Shown here piece by piece: positions 1-5,273 of a stretch of DNA of 5,958 bases. Position 1 is the first letter of the stretch, and each line of letters opens with the position of its first letter. The stretch is from Halieaceae bacterium UBA4438. Its GTDB lineage: Bacteria; Pseudomonadota; Gammaproteobacteria; Pseudomonadales; Halieaceae. The notes below the pieces were generated by a model that had not been told where the DNA came from, did no database searches, and was given only the letters and a program-made list of their open reading frames with translations. The translations under genes and the position numbers were made by a program. The stretch spans positions 6,036-11,993 of the forward strand of contig DGPO01000086.1 of assembly GCA_002390485.1 (NCBI GenBank), given 5' to 3'.

Positions 1-773
1 GGCGCACCCGCCCAGGCGTCGAAAACGCTTGTCAGGCCAGCGGCGGCCGCTCTAGGTAGCCAAGCGACGAATCGTTCCTGATACGCGAGTTGATCACCGG
101 GGATAAACTGCTCCACAAGCTCGGCCCCCGCTTTTTCACGTCCGGTTCCAAGCGGGGTATTGGTCAGCGGGTCGCGCTCAAAAAAACTCACACCCGGCTG
201 AGGGTCTACAGTACTGGCGGTGATACCGCCTTCTTGCAGTGCGCGCGATGAAAACCAGCGAGAGTGGCCATCGACTGAACCTAAAATCACAATGCGGTCG
301 CCAAAGATGGCGTCGAGCTCCGCCGCTGTAGGCCCCGTTTTCGGAAACAGATGGTTTTGCCAGCCGCGGGCATAGACGGGACTGTTTCCGGGGTTCGTTT
401 CTCGTATGGTCTCAAGCGCGAGTTGGAGTTTTTCTCGTGTGTCTGCAAGGCTTAAATTCACGCCGACATCGGCAAATGAGCCGTTGAAGACGTGCGTGTG
501 TGAGTCCATAAGCCCAGGTATCAGCAGGCCGTCACCAATCGAGATCTGCTGCGTATCGTTACCAATAAACGGCGCGAGACCCGCTGAGTCCCCAACATAG
601 ACGATTGTGTCTCCTCGGACCGCGAGTGCCGATGCTGCGGGCGCTAGAGGATCTGAGGTGAAAACCTCACCACCTGAGAACACAAGGTCGGCGGGTTCGA
701 CAGGGGGCTCGTTCGAACAGCCGCTTAACATTATGAAAAAGACGAATGTAATTGAAATAAAACCAGAGCGCAT
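1..773 (-). CDS. Lipoprotein amidohydrolase, YtcJ/amidohydrolase_3 type (3' end missing)
   Basis: The frame is open from ATG at 773-771 to the left edge, giving 257 residues with no stop. The N-terminus is a lipoprotein signal: a hydrophobic stretch (about residues 5-16) and lipobox L16-S17-G18-C19. Ser at +2 suggests outer-membrane sorting. Residues 28-62 resemble the small beta-sandwich that starts many amidohydrolases. The metal-binding H-x-H follows at H92-T93-H94 in the context PGLMDSHTH. Further family-like segments are GVNLSLADTREKL (104-116), the ARGW segment at 135-138, and DGH (168-170). Members of this family are metal-dependent C-N hydrolases of about 550 residues, so roughly half is present; the later metal ligands lie outside the window. 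The substrate cannot be inferred. A good Shine-Dalgarno, AGAAGGA (787-781), lies 7 bases before the ATG. The gene is divergent from the S66/S9 pair. The family call is strong; periplasmic lipoprotein location is inferred from the lipobox. Confidence 0.9.
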   Translation of the reverse strand, partial: MRSGFISITFVFFIMLSGCSNEPPVEPADLVFSGGEVFTSDPLAPAASALAVRGDTIVYVGDSAGLAPFIGNDTQQISIGDGLLIPGLMDSHTHVFNGSFADVGVNLSLADTREKLQLALETIRETNPGNSPVYARGWQNHLFPKTGPTAAELDAIFGDRIVILGSVDGHSRWFSSRALQEGGITASTVDPQPGVSFFERDPLTNTPLGTGREKAGAELVEQFIPGDQLAYQERFVAWLPRAAAAGLTSVFDAWAGA

Positions 774-1078
774 GACGGCTTCCTTCTTAGCGTTGTCGAC
801 GTGGGACACCCAATCGATAGTACGCAATTGTCGTTGCGGCTGCGAATTGGAAAGTTAGCGCCAGAGTCGAGGCTGATCGCGTCACCTGCTTGGGCAAAAA
901 TGTGCTTAACGGATGACGAGCGTCTTGTGATCGAGCTGACTATTAGTGCGGCTGAGAACAGACGTATTTATCCGTGGTCACGACGGATCGGCTATCGCGC
1001 GTCTATCAACTTACAGGCCACTTGCTGTGGAAGAGGCGCTCTGCCAAGCTCATCGCATGTGAGTAGGGGAACCGCACG
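774..1078. promoter_or_regulatory. Divergent intergenic region between amidohydrolase and S66 genes
   Basis: This 305-bp region separates two divergent genes and must hold the 5' leader of both, and probably their promoters. At its edges are the Shine-Dalgarno of the left gene (AGAAGGA, minus, 787-781) and that of the right gene (AGGGGA, plus, 1065-1070, 8 bases before the ATG). For the minus gene a weak promoter is conceivable: TTCGCA (846-841), an 18-base spacer and TACTAT (822-817), each 4 of 6 to consensus. For the plus gene I see only a weak candidate: TTGTCG (793-798), 17 bases, GATAGT (816-821), which would leave a leader of about 250 bases. A 101-codon open frame crosses most of the region and runs 28 bases into the S66 gene, but it has no recognisable protein character. 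No RNA gene or strong hairpin was recognised. Confidence 0.45.
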
Positions 1079-2104
1079 ATGCAGCGACGGTCGATTTTAC
1101 AATTAGCAGTTGCTGGCGCGCTGGCGAGTGGGGTTGCTCTCCCCGCGTTTGCGCAGCAAGGCCATCGACCCCGAAGGTTGAGCCCGGGTGATACGGTCGC
1201 GCTCGTCGCCCCAGCCTCGGTGACTTACGAGTCACTCGAGTTGCAACTGGCGCTTGAGACCTTGGAGGCCATGGGGCTCAAAGCTAAAGTTGGTGATCAT
1301 GTAATGGATCGATTTGGGTATCTCGCGGGAAAGGATGAGGACCGAGCGGCCGATATCAACGCGGCTTTCGCTGACACCCGCATTGACGCGGTATTCGCAC
1401 TTCGTGGCGGTTGGGGGGCCAGCCGAGTTCTCCCGTATCTGGATTTTGACGTGATCCGGAAGAACCCCAAAATTCTCTTGGGTTACAGCGACATTACGAG
1501 TCTCCTTAATGCGGTATTCGCAAAAACTGGATTGATCACCTTTCACGGCCCCAATGTCATGTCTCGCTGGAATGACTTTACCCACCAAGGCATGCGTCGC
1601 GTACTTTTTGGGGCGCGAGCGGAAGTCTATGAAAATCCAGTCATTGTTGATGACGATTTGGTTGCCAGAGATCATCGGATTCAAACCATTACCTCAGGGG
1701 TTGCCGAGGGACCGTTGATCGGTGGCAACTTAACACTGATGAGCGCACTTCTCGGCTCGCCCTACCTGCCCTCATTTTCAGGTGCCATTCTTTTTCTTGA
1801 AGACGTGGGGGAGGCTATTTACCGGGTTGATCGTATGCTCACTCAACTGTCACTGAGCGGCGAGTTACGTCAGGTTTCTGGAATCATCTTCGGCCACTTT
1901 ACGGGGGTCGAGCCAAACCCAGGTCTGGGAAATTTCGCATTGATGGATATCTTAAAGCAGCATTGTGAGCCCTTGGGGGTGCCGTGTTATTTCGGCGCAA
2001 TGATTGGCCATATCGAGCAGCAGAGCACCGTTCCTATTGGCGCCTATGCCCGAATGAATGCCGATACAGGCGAGCTTGCACTGACCGCACCCGCCGTGCG
2101 CTAG
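1079..2104 (+). CDS. Exported LD-carboxypeptidase-like peptidase, family S66
   Basis: 341 residues. Serine peptidase family S66 includes LdcA, which removes the terminal D-Ala from murein tetrapeptides at an L,D-bond, and the microcin C immunity peptidase MccF. The N-terminus is a signal peptide with a twin arginine: QRRSILQLAVAGALASG, then a likely cleavage site A-F-A25|Q26, so Tat export is probable. The mature domain begins LSPGDTVALVAPAS (34-47), the usual S66 opening. Also visible are RGGWG (109-113), the nucleophile Ser137 in LLGYSDIT, the GGN motif (215-217), Glu241 in FLEDVGE and His311 in IGHIEQQ; Ser-Glu-His is the S66 triad, so the enzyme looks intact. The start is supported by AGGGGA (1065-1070), 8 bases upstream, and by the complete signal peptide. 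The stop lies 20 bases before the S9 peptidase start, suggesting an operon. E. coli LdcA is cytoplasmic, so export is notable. Whether the substrate is murein peptide, a peptide antibiotic or another amide cannot be decided here. Confidence 0.93.
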   Translation: MQRRSILQLAVAGALASGVALPAFAQQGHRPRRLSPGDTVALVAPASVTYESLELQLALETLEAMGLKAKVGDHVMDRFGYLAGKDEDRAADINAAFADTRIDAVFALRGGWGASRVLPYLDFDVIRKNPKILLGYSDITSLLNAVFAKTGLITFHGPNVMSRWNDFTHQGMRRVLFGARAEVYENPVIVDDDLVARDHRIQTITSGVAEGPLIGGNLTLMSALLGSPYLPSFSGAILFLEDVGEAIYRVDRMLTQLSLSGELRQVSGIIFGHFTGVEPNPGLGNFALMDILKQHCEPLGVPCYFGAMIGHIEQQSTVPIGAYARMNADTGELALTAPAVR

Positions 2105-2110
2105 AACAAA

Positions 2111-2116
2111 AGAGGA
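2111..2116 (+). promoter_or_regulatory. Ribosome binding site that sets the S9 peptidase start
   Basis: AGAGGA lies 8 bases before ATG 2125 and just after the S66 stop (2102-2104). The same reading frame is open upstream to an ATG at 1984, inside the S66 gene. The site together with the lipoprotein signal that begins at 2125 fixes the start there rather than at 1984. Confidence 0.8.
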
Positions 2117-2124
2117 TTGTTCGC

Positions 2125-4089
2125 ATGAGTAAATTTTTGCAACAAAAAACAGAACTGGTTTGCTTGCTCATCGCGGTGGCCCTGATGGGCTGCTCCCGGC
2201 CCCAAGACGCTATGAAACTCGAGGCGATTGTGCCGACTAAGGAGATTAACTCGGTAGGCATGGCAGGCGATCAGCCCGCGGATATTAGCCGATACTTACT
2301 GGCCAACGGTGCGTCGGGCGCGCAAATGTCTCCCGACGGTGACCAAGTGGTGTATCGCTCGTCAATTACCGGAACCTCACAACTTTGGAGTATCGCAAGT
2401 GGCGGGGGAGAGCCGCGACAACTGACCTTCGGGCAGGGCATTACATTTTTTAGGTGGCTTCCCAATAGTTCCGGCTTGGTTTACGGCGCTGACAATAACG
2501 GGAACGAGCAGGAGACTTACTTCACAATCGATCGTTACGGCGCAACGGAGCGCACAATATTTCCGGCAGCAGACGGTGGGTTTCGAGTGCTGGGTGATAT
2601 CGCCGACGATAACAAAACGTTTTACTTCTCGTCGACAGAGCGAACGGGCCTGCACTACGACGTGTATGAAGCATCGCTTGAGACCGGTGATGCGCGTCTT
2701 ATTTACGAGGGGCGCTACGGTAACTTCGCGCGTGCCTTATCCCCTGATAATCGTTACTTAGTTGTGACTGAGACGGTGGGGGAGGATTCGGACTATTTGT
2801 ACCTGCTCGATCTCTCGAGTGGCACCCTGTCTGTAGTGTCACAGCCCGAGTCTCGCGCAAATCATGGCGATGGGGGGTTTGCATGGTCTTCAGACAGCAA
2901 AACGCTTTATCTCACGAGTAATCTTGATCGTGAGTTCGCGGCAGTCATGGCCTATGACGTAACCACCAGACGCTTCGCTTCAGTGGCGGAGTCAGCGTTC
3001 GATTTATCCTCTGTGGACCTCTGTGGTCCCGAAGACAGATACCTGGTGTGGTTGGAAAATCAAAATGGGTTTGATGTGCTTAGGGGGCGTGATCTCTCCT
3101 CGGGTGAGGCGCTTGGATTCCCGGACATTCCCGACGGTGTCTATACACTGAGTTGCTCTGACCAGAGCGACTTGGTGTCTGTCGGTATTAGTGGCTGGCG
3201 AACGCCAGGCGACATCTATCTCATTGAGTTGGGCAGTGGCGTAAGCCGTCGACTGATCAGTTCGAATCTTGCCGGAGTTCCAGCTGAATCACTTGTTAAG
3301 CCGGTCAGTGTGACCATGCCTGCACGCGATGGAGTCGAGCTTCAAGGGCTTTTGTATCTGCCCGTATCCGGTGGAGAGACCTCAGCGCCCCCTGTGATTT
3401 TTGAGGTTCACGGCGGGCCTACCGCGCAGGCGAGAGCGAACTTTGATGCGGTGTCTCAATATCACGTGGCGCGCGGAGTGGCTGTGTTTAAACCCAACGT
3501 GCGCGGCTCGACCGGTTTTGGACGAACCTACGTCATGCTCGACGATCAACGCAAGCGCTTGGACAGTGTGCGCGATCTTGTGGATATGCTGGCTTTCTTT
3601 GAGGGCGACCGACGGGTGGATGCCTCCAGAGCGGCGGTTTCGGGCGGCTCTTACGGTGGGTATATGGTCAATGCTGTGCTTGCGGCCTACCCGTCAGCAT
3701 TTAAGGTCGGTGTCTCGCGCTACGGGGTCGCTGACTGGGTCACCGCACTGGAGGTGGCCTCTCCGGCACTCCAGGCGTCTGATCTCCTTGAGTATGGGGA
3801 TATCCGTGAGTCCGAGTGGCGTGACTTCTACACTGTTAATTCGCCGATTCGTCAGGCTGATAAAATTCGCGTACCTGTCTTGTACTCCCACGGAGAGATG
3901 GATCCAAGAATTGATATTTATGAAACAGAAGTCATGGTGAAAACCCTTCGTACCAACGGCGTAGAGGCGCCTTATATCAAAATACCCGATGAGGGGCACG
4001 GCTGGCGCAAACGGTCGAATCGTTTGTTCTACTATCGTCGTCAGGCAGATTTTATTGAGTCACACCTGTTAAAACGAGCTGACGACTAA
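2125..4089 (+). CDS. Lipoprotein S9 prolyl-oligopeptidase-family serine peptidase
   Basis: 654 residues from ATG 2125. Lipoprotein signal: LVCLLIAVALMGC with lipobox L20-M21-G22-C23 and Ser at +2, suggesting an outer-membrane lipoprotein. Residues about 53-420 form a beta-propeller of TolB/WD-like blades, seen as repeated SPDG-, SPDN- and SSDS-type turns each followed by hydrophobic strands (for example MSPDGDQVVYRSS and ALSPDNRYLVVTE). The C-terminal alpha/beta hydrolase domain (about 440-650, with the core beginning just before HGGP at 429-432) holds RGSTGFG (460-466), the nucleophile elbow GGSYGG with Ser509, Asp593 in HGEMDPR and His625 in DEGHGW, so the S9 triad is complete. The family (COG1506 type) covers dipeptidyl and acylaminoacyl peptidases that cut short peptides; the propeller excludes large proteins. 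Exact specificity cannot be read from sequence. It is probably co-transcribed with the S66 gene. Extending to ATG 1984 would bury the signal peptide 47 residues inside the protein, so that start is unlikely. Confidence 0.93.
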   Translation: MSKFLQQKTELVCLLIAVALMGCSRPQDAMKLEAIVPTKEINSVGMAGDQPADISRYLLANGASGAQMSPDGDQVVYRSSITGTSQLWSIASGGGEPRQLTFGQGITFFRWLPNSSGLVYGADNNGNEQETYFTIDRYGATERTIFPAADGGFRVLGDIADDNKTFYFSSTERTGLHYDVYEASLETGDARLIYEGRYGNFARALSPDNRYLVVTETVGEDSDYLYLLDLSSGTLSVVSQPESRANHGDGGFAWSSDSKTLYLTSNLDREFAAVMAYDVTTRRFASVAESAFDLSSVDLCGPEDRYLVWLENQNGFDVLRGRDLSSGEALGFPDIPDGVYTLSCSDQSDLVSVGISGWRTPGDIYLIELGSGVSRRLISSNLAGVPAESLVKPVSVTMPARDGVELQGLLYLPVSGGETSAPPVIFEVHGGPTAQARANFDAVSQYHVARGVAVFKPNVRGSTGFGRTYVMLDDQRKRLDSVRDLVDMLAFFEGDRRVDASRAAVSGGSYGGYMVNAVLAAYPSAFKVGVSRYGVADWVTALEVASPALQASDLLEYGDIRESEWRDFYTVNSPIRQADKIRVPVLYSHGEMDPRIDIYETEVMVKTLRTNGVEAPYIKIPDEGHGWRKRSNRLFYYRRQADFIESHLLKRADD

Positions 4090-4335
4090 TTCGCGCTGAG
4101 TTCGTCCGATGTTCGTGCTCCGCCGTTGTTGGCCGCTGCAATGGGCGGTGCCGGACTCCGTCAACCATCGTTTTTCAAGGCGAACCTCAAAACGTTTTCT
4201 CACTGAGAAGCGCCGTACCCATCCATGGTATTTACTGAAACGAACTGTTGGATTAATCCGTGAGCTAATGCTGCGCATGTTGACACCATCAGAGGCCGTC
4301 CAAGACACGCCGAGTAAGCCATGACCGAGGCAACA

Positions 4336-4353
4336 CAGTTGTTATAACAGTTG
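4336..4353. promoter_or_regulatory. Imperfect 18-bp palindrome, candidate operator
   Basis: The site reads as CA-NN-TGTTATAACA-NN-TG, with a perfect 10-bp core (4340-4349) and matching outer CA/TG pairs; 14 of 18 positions are symmetric. It sits about 55-70 bases before the thioesterase ATG, in a short AT-rich block. Its core contains TATAAC (4343-4348), a possible -10, with ATGACC (4321-4326) as a poor -35 at 16 bases. A dimeric repressor of the TetR or MarR kind binds sites of this size, but which protein would bind is unknown and no regulator gene lies in the window. Confidence 0.4.
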
Positions 4354-4373
4354 CTATAAATGTTGTTATATTG
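4338..4373 (+). repeat. Three tandem 12-bp direct repeats upstream of the thioesterase
   Basis: Three units start exactly 12 bases apart at 4338, 4350 and 4362: GTTGTTATAACA, GTTGCTATAAAT and GTTGTTATATTG. The first nine bases are GTTGYTATA in all three. No further unit is present on either side. The array overlaps the palindrome at its left end and contains several TATAAT-like hexamers (TATAAC, TATAAA, TATATT), so it may combine promoter and protein-binding elements. The pattern is seen directly; function is inferred from position. Confidence 0.6.
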
Positions 4374-4407
4374 CGGCTCCTTAAACGTTCAAGCCGCAGA
4401 GTGCCTT

Positions 4408-4803
4408 ATGCCTAGCCCCGGATTTGCTGAACTCATTGGATTAGAGACGCCAACCTGCCAGCCTGAGGCTGCGAGGGGGAATCTCACGATTAGTGAGATG
4501 CACTTAAATCCCAACGGTGTTGTTCACGGGGGCGCACTCTTTTCCCTAGTGGACAATGCTATGGGGGGCGCAGTGATGCAACACTTAGAGGAAGGTCAGG
4601 TTTGCGCAACGATTCAGATCACCATGAACTTCTTAAAACCGGTTCGTGACGGCACGGTCGAGTGCATCGCCACTGTCATGAACCGTGGAAAAAAGATTGT
4701 TAATGTGCGCGGCGAGCTTTACGTGAGAGACACACTGGTAGGGACTGCCGATGGCAACTTCGCCGTGATGCAGCCGGCTGTCAGCGCCTTAAATCAGGCT
4801 TGA
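4408..4803 (+). CDS. PaaI-family hotdog-fold acyl-CoA thioesterase
   Basis: 131 residues from ATG 4408, a normal length for this single-domain family. The signature is HLNPNGVVHGGALFSLVDNAMG (32-53). Asn34, His40 and Asp49 have the same spacing as the active-site residues of E. coli PaaI (Asn46, His52, Asp61), where Asp is catalytic. The later strands (ATIQITMNFLKPV, IVNVRGELYV, TADGNFAVM) fit the rest of the hotdog sheet. Members hydrolyse acyl- or phenylacyl-CoA thioesters in the cytoplasm, usually as tetramers; the substrate here is unknown. An in-frame ATG at 4360 would add 16 residues, but it lies inside the AT-rich repeat block and lacks a ribosome site. ATG 4408 has a modest AGAG (4398-4401) six bases upstream and gives the typical short N-terminus. 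The gene is 318 bp from the S9 gene, so it is probably a separate unit. Its last 10 bases overlap the 3' end of the opposite-strand NfeD gene. Confidence 0.92.
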   Translation: MPSPGFAELIGLETPTCQPEAARGNLTISEMHLNPNGVVHGGALFSLVDNAMGGAVMQHLEEGQVCATIQITMNFLKPVRDGTVECIATVMNRGKKIVNVRGELYVRDTLVGTADGNFAVMQPAVSALNQA

Positions 4804-5273
4804 GCGACGACCAGAATTCCCGGATGTAGGGCGACGACGCGGACACGATCGCCCGAGGCCAGGGACTTATCGCCTTCTTCACGGGCAAGATCTACGCGCC
4901 AAGTCACGCCAGAGAACTGGTGTGTCGAGTGAGTCTCCCGATCTAATAAACTTGAGAGTTCAAACTCGTGTCCGATAAAGTCAGAGCTTTGTCCTGAGCG
5001 AGGAGGCTCGGCCGTCTGATATTTCTTGAGCGGTTTCCACAAAGCGACGCCCAGTACAAATGAGGTTATGCCCATGACCGCAAAGCCTGCGAGCCATCCG
5101 CTGGGGACGATGCCGAGGTAAACCAACAGCCCGGTGACCAAGGCGCCTAGACCGATGAGGAAGAGAATGATGGTGCTCATGCCGAGCACCGCTAACTCTA
5201 TGACAAGCGCCAACGCCCCCAGTGCGAACCAAAAGCTCGCCTGGTTCTCACTAAAATATTCAAGAAGTCCCAT
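4794..5273 (-). CDS. Short NfeD-family membrane protein (YbbJ-like)
   Basis: 159 residues. The N-terminal half is membrane-embedded: hydrophobic segments at about 13-31, 33-54 and 60-79, separated by very short loops. The C-terminal domain (about 98-157) fits the NfeD OB-like beta barrel: IGHEFELSS, then GVTWRVDLA, then SGDRVRVVALHPGILVV, matching the family pattern of G-x-W strands followed by G-x-x-V-x-V. Short NfeD proteins lack the ClpP-like protease domain of long NfeD and are typically encoded next to SPFH/stomatin genes; they are thought to support SPFH assemblies in the membrane. Here the start overlaps the SPFH gene end by 14 bases (ATG 5273-5271, SPFH stop 5262-5260), with a weak GGGA six bases upstream of the ATG, so translational coupling is likely. 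The arrangement matches E. coli qmcA-ybbJ. The 3' end overlaps the convergent thioesterase gene by 10 bases. Confidence 0.9.
   Translation of the reverse strand: MGLLEYFSENQASFWFALGALALVIELAVLGMSTIILFLIGLGALVTGLLVYLGIVPSGWLAGFAVMGITSFVLGVALWKPLKKYQTAEPPRSGQSSDFIGHEFELSSLLDRETHSTHQFSGVTWRVDLAREEGDKSLASGDRVRVVALHPGILVVAQA

Larger units (their letters stand above)
4090..4407. other. Intergenic region, no convincing gene
   Basis: This 318-bp gap lies between the S9 peptidase stop and the preferred thioesterase start. A 71-codon frame (4109-4324, plus) and a 79-codon frame on the opposite strand overlap each other. Neither has a clear Shine-Dalgarno or recognisable motif. The plus product would be small and basic, rich in Arg and Lys. 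Its stop overlaps (ATGA, 4321-4324) the ATG of an 8-codon frame, MTEATQLL, ending at TAA 4345-4347 inside the repeat block. No GC-rich hairpin followed by a T run was found after the S9 gene, so no intrinsic terminator is called. A perfect 10-bp palindrome AAAACGTTTT (4188-4197) and a short TTCTC/GAGAA stem (about 4196-4208) occur but look incidental. The right end, 4336-4373, holds the repeat and palindrome block listed separately. Confidence 0.5.

Noticed and set aside
42..55. GGCGGCCGCTCTAG matches the NotI-XbaI part of a common cloning-vector polylinker.
   Set aside because: It lies in frame inside the amidohydrolase and encodes the natural-looking segment RAAAA before GLTSV; flanking bases do not continue the polylinker, so it is chance and not vector contamination.
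801..1106. A 101-codon plus-strand frame in the divergent intergenic region.
   Set aside because: No recognisable motif, no good ribosome site, and it runs into the S66 signal peptide in another frame.
1232..1684. A 150-codon minus-strand frame antisense to the S66 gene.
   Set aside because: Shadow of the S66 coding sequence with no family-like features.
1984..2124. Upstream extension of the S9 peptidase by 47 residues.
   Set aside because: It overlaps the S66 gene, and would place the lipoprotein signal internally; ATG 2125 has a good Shine-Dalgarno.
3401..3940. A 179-codon frame within the S9 peptidase catalytic region.
   Set aside because: Same-strand shadow in another frame; rich in Arg, Trp and Cys, and it overlaps the conserved catalytic domain.
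4280..4285. TTGACA, a perfect -35 hexamer upstream of the thioesterase.
   Set aside because: No -10-like hexamer occurs at 16-18 bases downstream.
4360..4407. An upstream ATG giving a 147-residue thioesterase.
   Set aside because: It starts within the AT-rich repeat block, lacks a ribosome site, and adds residues not expected for the family.
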